The notes: generated by a model not told the origin, from the letters alone. Positions 49,881-62,094 are shown, counted from the stretch's first letter. The stretch: DNA of 64,000 nt from Pantoea eucalypti (GCF_009646115.1 NZ_CP045720.1:1488001-1552000), one strand, 5' to 3'. Numbers and translations are program-made.

Positions 49881-50203
49881 ACCTTGTCCGCAAATGATGC
49901 GCGTTCGTTGTAATGTCTCTGCAGCCTGTGCGTATCATCACCTTCTGATTCTTTAGCTTTTCCCCTCTGCGTTTATCGCTGGCAGGTTATTCCCGACCTG
50001 ACAGGGTATTTCTCGCTCACTCACTCACTCTTAGTTAATACCTGCGATTTCTGGAGTGGTGACTTTTCCCTATTTTAGTCACGCCTGCGCCCGGAAGGGA
50101 GCCGCATCGACTTAGTCAGCATTTCAGTAAATTCTCTGCTTAAGCCGGTTATTCTCGTTGCTCTTTAAAGATCGGCTCAACGGTTAATGCCTTTCCGTAA
50201 CTA
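49881..50203. other. Intergenic stretch before the RND efflux genes
   Basis: About 320 bases without a recognisable gene. It leads into the candidate operator at 50204-50227. No regulator gene is present here, unlike many RND loci. Confidence 0.55.
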
Positions 50204-50227
50204 GTGACCATTGACAATATTGGTCAC
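50204..50227 (+). promoter_or_regulatory. Candidate repressor operator overlapping a -35 box
   Basis: GTGACCA (50204-50210) and its exact reverse complement (50221-50227) flank a 10-base spacer that begins TTGACA, a perfect -35. A repressor bound here would block transcription of the efflux genes starting at 50276. The matching -10 is weak (TAACAA region). Confidence 0.5.
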
Positions 50228-50275
50228 ATGATAACAAAATGGCGGCACTCTCCTGCTTACTGTTGAAGGTCATCT

Positions 50276-51373
50276 ATGCTCAGGTTTATTCCCGCCACCC
50301 TGGTTGTTTGTCTGCTGCCACTGGCGCTGGTGGGCTGCCGGGACAACGCGTCCAAAGCGGATCCGCGCACCCAGCCGCCGCTGGTCAGGGTCACGAAAGT
50401 TCTCAGCGCTGCGGATGACAGTCGCGCATTCAGCGGCATCGTCGTTGCCCGGGTTCAGAGCGACCTCGGTTTTCGGATATCGGGCAAAATCCTCGAAAGG
50501 CTGGTGGACAGCGGCCAGCGTGTGAAGCGTGGTCAGCCGCTGATGCGACTTGACCCGGTCGATCTGCGACTGCAGGCCCAGGCCGCACAGCAGAGTGTTG
50601 CCGCTGCGCAGGCACGCGTCAGACAGACCCGTGCCGATGAAGCGCGTTACCACACACTGATGGCAACCGGCGCGGTTTCCGTGTCGGCCTATGACCAGAT
50701 TCGGGCCGCTGCGGCTACCGCGCTGGCCGATCTGAAAGCCGCGCAGGCGCAGGCCAGCGTGGCGACTAATGCCAGCGGATATGCGCTGTTACTGGCGGAT
50801 GACGACGGTGTGGTGATGGCAACACTGGCGGAGCCGGGCCAGGTAGTGAGTGCCGGTGAGGCGGTTGTCAGACTGGCCAGAGCCGGGCAGCGTGAGGCGA
50901 GCGTTCAGTTGCCGGAGACGCTTCGTCCCGCAGTGGGCAGCGAGGCGCAGGCAACGCTTTATGGTGCGGGCAGTGCGCCCGTGTCAGCCCGGCTTCGGCA
51001 ACTGGCGGATGCAGCCGATCCGATGACGCGCACCTATGAGGCAAGATTTGTGCTGGAGGGCGCACTGGCCAGCGCGCCACTGGGTGCTACCGTCACAATT
51101 TCGTTAACCAATAAACCCATGCAAACGCAGCTGAAGGTGCCACTGGCTGCGATCTATGATGCCGGTAAAGGGCCAGGCGTCTGGGATATTACGGGTCTGC
51201 CTGCCACTGTTGCTTGGCGGCCGGTCACGGTGATCGCGATCAGTGACGAGGCGGCGACCGTGACGGGGCAGCTGAATGCAGGCGATCGGATCGTGGCTCT
51301 CGGGGCACATCTGTTGCAGCAGGGCGAGCGCGTGCGACCCGATGACGCTGCGGTTGCAGGGAGCCAGCCATGA
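50276..51373 (+). CDS. RND efflux periplasmic adaptor lipoprotein
   Basis: 365 residues. A lipobox LALVGC places the lipidated cysteine at residue 21, so the protein is anchored to the inner membrane and reaches into the periplasm. GFRISGKILERLVDSGQRVKRG near 64 is a lipoyl-type half-motif; an Ala-rich coiled coil follows (about 100-165). It joins the RND pump to an outer-membrane channel. Overlaps the pump gene by 4 bases. Confidence 0.92.
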   Translation: MLRFIPATLVVCLLPLALVGCRDNASKADPRTQPPLVRVTKVLSAADDSRAFSGIVVARVQSDLGFRISGKILERLVDSGQRVKRGQPLMRLDPVDLRLQAQAAQQSVAAAQARVRQTRADEARYHTLMATGAVSVSAYDQIRAAAATALADLKAAQAQASVATNASGYALLLADDDGVVMATLAEPGQVVSAGEAVVRLARAGQREASVQLPETLRPAVGSEAQATLYGAGSAPVSARLRQLADAADPMTRTYEARFVLEGALASAPLGATVTISLTNKPMQTQLKVPLAAIYDAGKGPGVWDITGLPATVAWRPVTVIAISDEAATVTGQLNAGDRIVALGAHLLQQGERVRPDDAAVAGSQP

Positions 51374-54300
51374 GCCACGGACGCTTTAATCTGTCAGCAC
51401 TGGCCGTGCGCGAACGCGCCATCACGCTGTTTCTGATCATCCTGATTACCGTGGCGGGCATCCTGTCCTTTTTCGAACTGGGACGGGCAGAAGATCCGCC
51501 GTTCACTGTTAAACAGATGACGATTATCTCCGCGTGGCCAGGTGCGACGGCGCAGGAGATGCAGGATCAGGTGGCCGAACCGCTGGAGAAGCGGCTTCAG
51601 GAGCTGCGGTGGTATGACCGCAGCGAAACTTATACGCGGCCTGGCCTGGCGTTCACCATGCTCTCCCTGCAGGACAAAACGCCGCCCTCCCAGGTTCAGG
51701 AGGAGTTTTACCAGGCTCGTAAGAAGCTGGGCGATGAGAGCAGAAATCTGCCCGCCGGGGTCATCGGGCCGATGATCAACGACGAGTTCTCTGACGTGAC
51801 CTTTGCGCTGCTGGCGCTGAAGGCAAAAGGAGAGCCGCAGCGCCTGCTGGTGCGTGAGGCGGAATCACTGCGTCAGCAATTGCTGCATCTGCCGGGTGTG
51901 AAAAAGGTCAATATCATCGGCGAGCAGAGTGAGCGCATCTATGTTTCGTTTTCACACGATCGGCTGGCGACGCTCGGTATTACCCCACAGGAAATTTTTG
52001 CGGCACTGAACGACCAGAATGTCCTGACGCCTGCGGGCTCGATCGATACTCAGGGACCGCAGGTGTTTATCCGGCTGGAGGGCGCTTTTGATAAGCTGGA
52101 AAAAATTCGAGAGACACCGATTGTGGCGCAGGGGAGAAGCCTCAAGCTGGCAGACGTGGCTACCGTGACGCGGGGATATGAAGATCCCGCCACGTTTAAG
52201 GCTCGTCATCAGGGTGAACCCGCATTGCTGCTCGGTATTGTGATGCGTGATGGCTGGAACGGTCTGGCGTTGGGCAAGGCACTCGCTGCTGAAACCGTCA
52301 GCATAAATCAGGCGATGCCGTTAGGGATGTCACTGACTCAGGTCACGGATCAGTCCGTGAATATCCGCTCAGCGGTCGATGAATTTATGATTAAGTTCGT
52401 CGTGGCATTACTGGTGGTGATGGTGGTCTGCTTCGTCAGCATGGGCTGGCGTGTCGGAGTAGTGGTGGCGGCGGCCGTTCCGCTCACCCTGGCGGTAGTA
52501 TTTGTGGTGATGGAAGCCTCCGGCAAAAACTTTGACCGCATCACGCTGGGATCGTTGATTCTGGCGCTGGGCCTGCTGGTGGATGATGCCATTATCGCCA
52601 TTGAGATGATGGTCGTGAAGATGGAGGAGGGCTACGACCGCATCAAGGCGTCTGCCTATGCCTGGAGTCATACGGCGGCACCGATGCTGGCCGGAACCCT
52701 GGTCACCGCCGTGGGCTTTATGCCCAATGGTTTTGCGCAGTCCACGGCGGGTGAATACACCAGCAATATGTTCTGGATAGTGGGCATCGCCCTGATCGCC
52801 TCCTGGATTGTGGCCGTGGTATTTACCCCTTACCTCGGGGTAAAGCTGCTGCCTGACATCAAAACGGTGGAAGGCGGTCACGCAGCCATCTACAACACCC
52901 GTAACTACAATCGCTTTCGCCAGCTACTGACCAGCGTGATTGCGCGTAAAGGCTGGGTAGCAGGCGTGGTCATTGTCCTGTTTATCACCGCTGTGCTCGG
53001 AATGACGCTGGTGAAAAAACAGTTTTTCCCGACCTCAGACCGGCCTGAAGTGCTGGTTGAAGTTCAGCTTCCCTACGGCAGCGCCATTGAACAGACAGCG
53101 GCTGCGGCTGAAAAGATTGAGACCTGGCTTAAACAGCAGCGTGAGGCAAAAATCGTCACCACCTACATTGGTCAGGGACCGCCGCGTTTTTACCTGGCGA
53201 TGGCACCCGAACTGCCCGATCCCGCCTTTGCCAAGCTGGTCATACTGACCGACAGTCAGGATGCACGCGAGGCGTTAAAAGCGCAGCTTCGCACCGCAAT
53301 CGCCCGCGGCCTGGTGCCTGAAGCGCAGGTTCGCGTGACACAACTGGTATTTGGCCCTTATTCACCTTATCCGGTGGCGTGGCGCGTGATGGGGCCGGAC
53401 CCGGTACGCCTGCATGTTATCGCTAATCAGGTGGAAGCCGTACTGCGTGCCAGCCCGATGATGAGGACGGTGAACACCGACTGGGGCGCACCCGTGCCGA
53501 CACTGCATTTCTCGCTGGATCAAAACCGACTGCAGGCTGTGGGCCTGACCTCCAGTGAAGTCGCCCGGCAGTTGCAGTTTCTGTTGACGGGCGTGCCGGT
53601 CACCACCGTGCGGGAAGATATCCGCGCGGTCCAGGTCGTGGGCCGTGCCGCCGGAGATATCCGGCTCGATCCGGCTAAGATTGCTGACTTCACGCTGGCA
53701 GGTGCGGCGGGGCAACGTATCCCACTGTCGCAGATTGGTGAGGTGCAGGTGAAAATGGAAGATCCCCTGCTGAGGCGGCGCGACCGTACACCGACCATTA
53801 CTGTTCGCGGAGATATTGCTGACTCCCTGCAGCCGCCGGATGTCTCCACGGCGCTGAATAAAACTCTGCAACCGATCATCGCAACGCAGCCTGCGGGCTA
53901 TCGCATTGAACTGGCCGGTGCAATAGAGGAGTCCGGTAAAGCGACACAGGCGATGGCGCCGCTGTTCCCAATCATGATTGCGATCACACTTTTAATCATC
54001 ATTTTGCAGGTGCGTTCTCTGTCGGCGATGGTGATGGTATTTCTCACCGCACCTCTCGGGCTGATAGGTGTTGTGCCGACGCTGCTGCTGTTCGGTCAGC
54101 CGTTTGGTATCAATGCGCTGGTCGGGCTGATTGCCCTGTCGGGTATCCTGATGCGTAACACGCTGATCCTGATAGGGCAGATCCACCATAACGAACAGCA
54201 GGGGCTGGCACCTTTTGCTGCGGTGGTAGAAGCGACCGTACAGCGTGCGCGTCCTGTGTTACTGACGGCGATGGCGGCGGTGCTGGCGTTTATTCCACTC

Positions 54301-54465
54301 ACCCACTCGGTGTTCTGGGGAACGCTGGCCTACACGCTGATTGGCGGCACGCTGGGCGGTACCCTAATCACGCTGGTTTTCCTGCCCGCGATGTATGCGA
54401 TCTGGTTCCGTATTCGTCTGCCAGAGAGTAAAACGGCAGTTGTGAAACCGGCGCTGTCGGAATAG
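51370..54465 (+). CDS. RND efflux pump, inner-membrane transporter
   Basis: 1,031 residues, usual RND length, with twelve helices in two repeats and two large periplasmic loops. Proton-relay aspartates sit in GLLVDDAIIAIE near residue 402; the N-terminal FELGRAEDPPF is typical of HAE1/VexF-like branches. It exports hydrophobic or amphiphilic compounds with proton influx. No outer-membrane factor is encoded beside it, so it should use a TolC-type channel from elsewhere. Drug spectrum unknown. Confidence 0.94.
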   Translation: MSHGRFNLSALAVRERAITLFLIILITVAGILSFFELGRAEDPPFTVKQMTIISAWPGATAQEMQDQVAEPLEKRLQELRWYDRSETYTRPGLAFTMLSLQDKTPPSQVQEEFYQARKKLGDESRNLPAGVIGPMINDEFSDVTFALLALKAKGEPQRLLVREAESLRQQLLHLPGVKKVNIIGEQSERIYVSFSHDRLATLGITPQEIFAALNDQNVLTPAGSIDTQGPQVFIRLEGAFDKLEKIRETPIVAQGRSLKLADVATVTRGYEDPATFKARHQGEPALLLGIVMRDGWNGLALGKALAAETVSINQAMPLGMSLTQVTDQSVNIRSAVDEFMIKFVVALLVVMVVCFVSMGWRVGVVVAAAVPLTLAVVFVVMEASGKNFDRITLGSLILALGLLVDDAIIAIEMMVVKMEEGYDRIKASAYAWSHTAAPMLAGTLVTAVGFMPNGFAQSTAGEYTSNMFWIVGIALIASWIVAVVFTPYLGVKLLPDIKTVEGGHAAIYNTRNYNRFRQLLTSVIARKGWVAGVVIVLFITAVLGMTLVKKQFFPTSDRPEVLVEVQLPYGSAIEQTAAAAEKIETWLKQQREAKIVTTYIGQGPPRFYLAMAPELPDPAFAKLVILTDSQDAREALKAQLRTAIARGLVPEAQVRVTQLVFGPYSPYPVAWRVMGPDPVRLHVIANQVEAVLRASPMMRTVNTDWGAPVPTLHFSLDQNRLQAVGLTSSEVARQLQFLLTGVPVTTVREDIRAVQVVGRAAGDIRLDPAKIADFTLAGAAGQRIPLSQIGEVQVKMEDPLLRRRDRTPTITVRGDIADSLQPPDVSTALNKTLQPIIATQPAGYRIELAGAIEESGKATQAMAPLFPIMIAITLLIIILQVRSLSAMVMVFLTAPLGLIGVVPTLLLFGQPFGINALVGLIALSGILMRNTLILIGQIHHNEQQGLAPFAAVVEATVQRARPVLLTAMAAVLAFIPLTHSVFWGTLAYTLIGGTLGGTLITLVFLPAMYAIWFRIRLPESKTAVVKPALSE

Positions 54466-54556
54466 TCTCAGGGTGGCGGTTGCCGCTTCGCTGCTTTTTT
54501 TAAGCACAGCGGCGGCCGTCGGTTCATTGTCTTAAGCTTTTGAAGAAGGTGCATAA

Positions 54557-56873
<2,317 letters not shown>

Positions 56874-56905
56874 TTGGTAGTAACACGATAAAACGCTGAC
56901 AAGTG

Positions 56906-56955
56906 ACTGCACCCCAAAAGTTGGTAATCCAACTGAGTAGGGTGCAGTTTTTTTT
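56906..56955 (+). terminator. katG terminator resembling fused IS3-family ends
   Basis: A 9-bp outer stem (56906-56914 with 56940-56948) and a 6-bp inner stem (56919-56924 with 56929-56934) are followed by eight T residues. The arms resemble terminal inverted repeats of IS150-like elements of the IS3 family (from memory). It should end katG transcription whatever its origin. Confidence 0.75.
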
Positions 56956-57021
56956 GCGCGCTATGCTTCTGATGGCAGGTCTGAGGCGATTCTTTTTACT
57001 CAGACCTGGTGTGGCAGATAA

Positions 57022-57753
57022 TTACTCGTCCAGTTTCAGCGGCGGCAACTGCGCAAAAATGCTCAGCAGGCCTTCGCCCCAGCCTTTGCGGATCATGTCG
57101 AAATAGGGGTGCGTTTCGGTAATCCGGTGCTGCTGCGCGGCACTAAAGCTGTCTTTGGGGTAGGTCATCACATCCAGCGGCAGGCCCACGGAAAGATTAC
57201 TGCGCAGTGTGGAGTCCATCGAAATCAGTGCACATTGCATCGCCTGATCCAGAGCGGTGTCGTAGTTCAGCACGCGATCAATAATCGGCTTACCATACTT
57301 ACTCTCACCTACCTGGAAATAGGGCGTGTCGTGCGTGGCTTCAATGAAGTTTCCCTGCGGATAGATGTGGAACAGCCGCAGACCTTCCCCTTTAATCTGT
57401 CCGCCGAGCAACAGGTTGCAGCTGAAATCTGTATTGCTGCCCTGATTTGCGCCGCTGTCCCGGGCGATCACTTCTCGCACCGTTTCACCCAGCAAACTGG
57501 CGGCATCATACAGGGACGTTACGTTCAGCAGGTTTTCCCGTTCATCGTCTGCGCAGCGACGATGCAGCAGACTGATAATGCTCTGTGTGGTCGCCAGATT
57601 TCCGGCACTCTGAATCACCAGCACGCGCTCATCGCTTTGATGAAACACATGCAGTTTACGGAAGGTGGAAATATGGTCCACTCCGGCATTGGTGCGTGAA
57701 TCTGAAACAAACACCAGGCCAGAGGACAAGCGCATGGCCACACAGTAAGTCAT
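57022..57753 (-). CDS. Anbu proteasome-type peptidase
   Basis: 243 residues. Ntn-hydrolase fold related to HslV and proteasome beta subunits. The likely nucleophile is Thr2 after removal of Met, in MTYCVAMRL. GLVFVSDSRTNAGVD near 12-26 and VLVIQSAGNLATTQS near 43 match the beta-subunit pattern. Anbu proteins assemble into ring- or helix-like cytosolic particles; their substrates are not known. Fourth gene of a conserved operon; 26 bases separate it from the transglutaminase-like gene. Confidence 0.92.
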   Translation of the reverse strand: MTYCVAMRLSSGLVFVSDSRTNAGVDHISTFRKLHVFHQSDERVLVIQSAGNLATTQSIISLLHRRCADDERENLLNVTSLYDAASLLGETVREVIARDSGANQGSNTDFSCNLLLGGQIKGEGLRLFHIYPQGNFIEATHDTPYFQVGESKYGKPIIDRVLNYDTALDQAMQCALISMDSTLRSNLSVGLPLDVMTYPKDSFSAAQQHRITETHPYFDMIRKGWGEGLLSIFAQLPPLKLDE

Positions 57754-57779
57754 AAAATGGCTTCCTCAGGTATTCAGGA

Positions 57780-58574
57780 TCATTGCGGAACGTCGAGCAT
57801 GGCAACGGCGGCAACAGTGCGCATGTCTTCGCTTCCTCCACCTAACCGGATACCGCGGACCGGGCATGCATCAAGATAATCTATGCCGATAGCCAGTTTC
57901 AAATGCTGATTCGGTTGGCAGGTGTTATTGGTGACATCAAAGCTCTGCCACCGGTCATCCAGCCAGGCTTCCGCCCAGGCATGCATGGCCACATGTGCGG
58001 AGTCTTCCGAGTATAGATAACCGCTGACGTAACGCGCCGGGATACCCAGGCTTCGGCAGCAGGCCAGGAAAACATGCGTGTGGTCCTGACATACGCCGGT
58101 TTGTGCGGAAAAGGCCTGGGAAGCGCTGTCTTTTACCGTGGTGCTGCCGGGGTTATAGGGCATTTTCAGCAGCAGTTCGCCCATCAGATTGCACAGACTC
58201 TCATGCTGTGCCTGCGGCCGGTAGTAACGACTGGCGAAATCGCGGATCGCGCCATCGGCCAGCGTCAGCGGGCTGGTGCGCAGAAACACCAGTGGTGAGA
58301 GATGCCCGCAATTATCGTCTTCCGTATTATCTTCAATCTCCACCACGCCGTTGGCGACAATGGTAATGGCCTGATGGGGCTGGTCGAGTGTCAGAACATG
58401 CAGGATATTGCCGTAAGCATCCAGCGTGCGGGTGGCGTATTCCGGCAAGGTCAGATCCCACGACAATATCTTCTGATGACTGGAATCCTGCGGCGTAAGG
58501 CGAAGATATTGCGTGCTGTGTTTAACCTGTTGCGCATAGCTGTAATGCGTCTGATGCGTGACATTCAGTTTCAT
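57780..58574 (-). CDS. Transglutaminase-like cysteine peptidase/amidase (Anbu operon)
   Basis: 264 residues. N-terminal beta-rich domain, then a transglutaminase core: cysteine in GVCQDHTHVFLACCRSLG near residue 157, histidine in HAWAEAWL near 194, aspartate in FDVTNN near 209. Microbial members usually hydrolyse peptide or isopeptide bonds. ATG at 58574 overlaps the alpha-E stop by one base (TAATG); a frame to 58607 is rejected. Function inferred with its operon partners. Confidence 0.9.
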   Translation of the reverse strand: MKLNVTHQTHYSYAQQVKHSTQYLRLTPQDSSHQKILSWDLTLPEYATRTLDAYGNILHVLTLDQPHQAITIVANGVVEIEDNTEDDNCGHLSPLVFLRTSPLTLADGAIRDFASRYYRPQAQHESLCNLMGELLLKMPYNPGSTTVKDSASQAFSAQTGVCQDHTHVFLACCRSLGIPARYVSGYLYSEDSAHVAMHAWAEAWLDDRWQSFDVTNNTCQPNQHLKLAIGIDYLDACPVRGIRLGGGSEDMRTVAAVAMLDVPQ

Positions 58575-59515
58575 TATTGAGCCTCCAGATAGGTTTGATG
58601 AATGCACTCAGCGATGGCAGTGGTCTGATCCAGAAACTGCATCAGCCAGGGACTGAGACCCATCTCAACAATTTCGTCCATTTCGGTGAAGCGCAGCTGA
58701 GCGTAAAGGGTATGAACGCGACGACGGGGCTGATTACCCGCGCTGCCACCGATCTCATCCAGCTCCTGGGCCATAAGTTCGATGCAGGAAAGCAGAGAAC
58801 GCGGTAGCTCGCGGCGCAGTATCAACAGCTCGGCAATACCTCTCTGGCTGATTTGCTGCTTATAAAGCGTGTGGAACGCTTCGCGGGCGCTGACTGCACG
58901 CAATAGCGTGTCCATCCGGTAGTATTCACGCACCGGATCCTCATCGGCGTTCAACAGCTGATTTTTAGCATCCAGCAGGCGCGCGGTGCTGTCTGCGCGT
59001 TCCAGCAGGGTACCGAGGCGGATGAAGTTTTGTGCATCACTGCGCAGCAAGGTGCCAAACATCGCCCCACGGAACAGATGTGAACGCTCTTTGACCCAGT
59101 CAAAGAACGCGTCTGCACCGGCAGAACCGACGCCCTGACGGCGGATGAGCTTCATCTCTATCCACGTGGCATTGATGCTTTCCCAGACTTCAGAGGAAAG
59201 GCTGCCGCGCACCGCATGCGCATTGTTCCAGGCCATTTGCAGACAACTGAAAATGCTGCTGTGGTTGAAACTGTCCAGTGCGAAGAAATTAAGCAGATTC
59301 CCCATCGACGCCTGCGGATAGTGCTCGTCGAACAGATCCCGCGTGCCGGTCATGGTCAGCGGGACCAGTAAATCATTGTTTTCATCGCGTGCGTGGACAT
59401 CACGGATCGACATCATCGAAAGCTTATTGGTCACGTCCAGCAGGCGTGCAATTGTCTCGGCGCGTTCCAGATAACGTGCCATCCAGTACAGTTCGCTGGC
59501 TGTTCTGCTTAGCAT
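58574..59515 (-). CDS. Alpha-E domain protein (Anbu operon)
   Basis: 313 residues, almost all helical, matching the alpha-E/DUF403 family: MLSRTASELYWMARYLERA at the N-terminus with ERAE-like repeats near 165 (LLERADSTARLLD). No catalytic motif is known for the family. It accompanies ATP-grasp ligases and transglutaminases in many bacteria. Overlaps the ATP-grasp gene end by 7 bases. Confidence 0.9.
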   Translation of the reverse strand: MLSRTASELYWMARYLERAETIARLLDVTNKLSMMSIRDVHARDENNDLLVPLTMTGTRDLFDEHYPQASMGNLLNFFALDSFNHSSIFSCLQMAWNNAHAVRGSLSSEVWESINATWIEMKLIRRQGVGSAGADAFFDWVKERSHLFRGAMFGTLLRSDAQNFIRLGTLLERADSTARLLDAKNQLLNADEDPVREYYRMDTLLRAVSAREAFHTLYKQQISQRGIAELLILRRELPRSLLSCIELMAQELDEIGGSAGNQPRRRVHTLYAQLRFTEMDEIVEMGLSPWLMQFLDQTTAIAECIHQTYLEAQ

Positions 59516-60960
59516 GCGTCATCCTCCGTCGCATTTTCTTCCAGTACCCAAGTATCTTTGGTTCCGCCGCCCTGAGAGGAATTCACCACCAGTGAGCCTT
59601 CTTCCAGTGCTACACGGGTTAATCCACCTGGTACCAGACGAATTTCGGCGCCGGTCAGCGCAAAGGGCCGCAGGTCGATGTGACGCGGTGCGAGCCCGTT
59701 ATCGACAAAGGTCGGGCAGGTGGAAAGCGCCAGTGTTTCCTGCGCGATGTAATTTTCCGGTCGAGCGCGCAGCAATTCACGGAAACGTTCAATTTCCGCC
59801 TTGCTGGCCTTGGGGCCAATCAGCATGCCGTAACCGCCTGCACCATGAACCTCTTTCACCACCATTTTTTCCAGGTTTGCCAGCACGAAAGAGAGATCGC
59901 TCTCTTTGCGGCATTGCCACGTCGGCACGTTATTGAGAATGGGATCCTCAGCAAGGTAGTAGCGGATCATCTCCGGGACGTACGGATAGATCGATTTATC
60001 ATCTGCCACGCCGGTGCCTATCGCATTCGCCAGCACCACACCACCGGATCGGTAGACTGACAGCAGGCCGGGAACGCCGAGCATGGAATCGGCGCGAAAC
60101 GCCAGCGGGTCGAGGAAGGCGTCGTCGATACGTCGATAGATCACATCAATCCTGCAGGGACCTGCGGTAGTGCGCATAAACACCGCGCCGTCTTTCACGA
60201 ACAGATCGACACTTTCAACCAGTTCAACGCCCATTTGTTGAGCGAGGAAGCTGTGCTCGAAATAGGCGCTGTTAAAGCGGCCAGGTGTCAGTACCACAAC
60301 GGTCGGATCGTTGACGGTGGTGCTTTCGCGCAGGGTTTGCAGTAAGTGAGAAGGGTAGCGGGAAACCGGCGCGATACGCTGCCCGGCAAACAGTTCGGGA
60401 TATAACCGCATCATCATTTTGCGGTTTTCCAGCATGTAAGAGACACCAGAGGGCGTGCGAAGGTTATCTTCCAGCACGTAATATTCGCCATCGCCTCCCC
60501 GCACCATGTCGGTTCCGGCAATGTGGGCGTAAGTATCACGGTGAAGGTCGATACCCTGCATGCACGGCTGATACTGCTCGTTGGCCAGCACCTGTTCAGC
60601 GGGGACGATCCCTGCCTTGAGGATCTTCTGGTCATGATAAATATCATGCAGAAACGCATTGAGTGCCTGAACCCGCTGACGAATCCCGCGATCCAGCATC
60701 TGCCATTCGCTGGCCGGAATAATACGTGGCACGCTGTCGAACGGGATCAGCCGTTCCGCGCCATCGTCTTCACCATAAACATTAAAGGTAATCCCCACCC
60801 GGTGAAACAACAGCGCAGCTTCCTCTTTTTTGCGCTGGACGGCCTGCTGATCGGCTTTCTGCAACCACTGCCAGTAGTCCTGATAATGGCTGCGGTGTTT
60901 ACCTTCAGCCATCAACATTTCATCAAAAAAGGGTGAATCGGAAAGGTCAATCTTGATCAT
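59509..60960 (-). CDS. Circularly permuted ATP-grasp ligase (Anbu operon)
   Basis: 483 residues of the circularly permuted ATP-grasp type 2 family. Seen: YVLEDNLRTPSGVSYMLENR near 150 (metal and nucleotide region), VVLTPGRFNSAYFEH near 218, EVHGAGGYGMLIGP near 365. Such ligases form amide bonds with ATP; related enzymes make small peptides. First gene of the operon. ATG at 60960 lies 5 bases after GAGG; an ATG at 60963 and a frame to 61008 are less likely. Confidence 0.9.
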   Translation of the reverse strand: MIKIDLSDSPFFDEMLMAEGKHRSHYQDYWQWLQKADQQAVQRKKEEAALLFHRVGITFNVYGEDDGAERLIPFDSVPRIIPASEWQMLDRGIRQRVQALNAFLHDIYHDQKILKAGIVPAEQVLANEQYQPCMQGIDLHRDTYAHIAGTDMVRGGDGEYYVLEDNLRTPSGVSYMLENRKMMMRLYPELFAGQRIAPVSRYPSHLLQTLRESTTVNDPTVVVLTPGRFNSAYFEHSFLAQQMGVELVESVDLFVKDGAVFMRTTAGPCRIDVIYRRIDDAFLDPLAFRADSMLGVPGLLSVYRSGGVVLANAIGTGVADDKSIYPYVPEMIRYYLAEDPILNNVPTWQCRKESDLSFVLANLEKMVVKEVHGAGGYGMLIGPKASKAEIERFRELLRARPENYIAQETLALSTCPTFVDNGLAPRHIDLRPFALTGAEIRLVPGGLTRVALEEGSLVVNSSQGGGTKDTWVLEENATEDDAC

Positions 60961-61431
60961 CATCACCTCACAAACAGGACAGGCTGCAATTGAATCGTTC
61001 AATAACACTGACGATCAGGCATAAAGTGTGCCAGGGTGCAAAATGGGCTGAAAATCAGGGAAAAAGGGGCGGTTCTGCCCTGTTCGGGTGCGGCTCGCTT
61101 TCAGGTTGTGTGAAAAGAGGGCAAAAACAAGTTGCTTACTTTAAATATGGTCGCTGATGAGGCAATTGCCAGTAATGCCAGGAAACGACGCACTTACCGC
61201 AGAGTCCGCTTATCGGCTCCATGTGGATCAATTCAAGCTGCCTTAAGCAACATCTGCTTATGGAGCGCAGCAGAAAAACTCCAGGAATGAGAGATCTGTT
61301 GAGCGCGAGCAGCGGACAGTGAGTGAGACTGAAGCGGTAAGATAATTCAGACATTCAGGGCGATTCAGGCTGCAATTTATGTTTATATAAATTTTGAGAA
61401 TCAGTAGCTAAGAATTTTTAAGAGGGGGAAT
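60961..61431. other. Intergenic region before the Nudix gene
   Basis: 471 bases with no supported gene. It should hold the promoters of the Anbu operon (leftward) and of the Nudix gene (rightward). The right part is AT-rich. No repeat or terminator was recognised. Confidence 0.6.
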
Positions 61432-61905
61432 GTGCGTATTCGACCATCATCACGGCTGATCATTCTTTCGCCTGAAAATCATGTCCTGCTCTTCAGGTTC
61501 TGTCATGAAGACGATGCTCTGAGGGGAAAAACATACTGGGCAACGCCGGGAGGAGGGCTTGAAAATAATGAATCTTTCGAGCAGGCCGCTCTACGCGAAT
61601 TATTTGAAGAGACGGGTTTGACAGGAACATTAACTGGACCAGAAATAGCGTCCCGAACTTTCACAATGATGTTACCCAGTGGAGAGACAGTACTTGCTGA
61701 TGAGCGGTTCTTTATGGTTAATGCAAATACAGTCGATCTCGATCGCTCAGGATGGAGTAGCAATGAAAAGGAAGTCATTCGCGATTATCATTGGTGGACA
61801 ATAGAAGAGCTGATACACACCAATGAGACAATTTTTCCACGCGACTTAATCATTAACATACTTCAAAGCAAGCCGGACGGATCGTCGACGTTAACGGCGT
61901 CATGA
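61432..61905 (+). CDS. Nudix hydrolase
   Basis: 157 residues. A full Nudix box runs from about residue 40 to 62: GGLENNESFEQAALRELFEE then TGL, with all invariant Gly, Glu, Arg and the EExG acidic pair. Cleaves a nucleoside diphosphate linked to another group; substrate unknown. GTG start with AGAGGGGG just upstream. AT-rich compared with its neighbours, so possibly acquired. Confidence 0.88.
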   Translation: MRIRPSSRLIILSPENHVLLFRFCHEDDALRGKTYWATPGGGLENNESFEQAALRELFEETGLTGTLTGPEIASRTFTMMLPSGETVLADERFFMVNANTVDLDRSGWSSNEKEVIRDYHWWTIEELIHTNETIFPRDLIINILQSKPDGSSTLTAS

Positions 61906-62094
61906 TATTCTGAACCTCTTCACTGACGCAAAACTGTCCACGGTTGTAACCCGTCTTTCTTCAATGTCATGACTTTGCTGCTATCAGCCCGTCACATAGC
62001 AACAACCGCCGCTTTCAAACATTCATTATGATGAGAATCCTTTCAGAGCCAGGGTTGCCTGAAGAGAAGGGTTATTCAGACTCAAACGCCAAAA

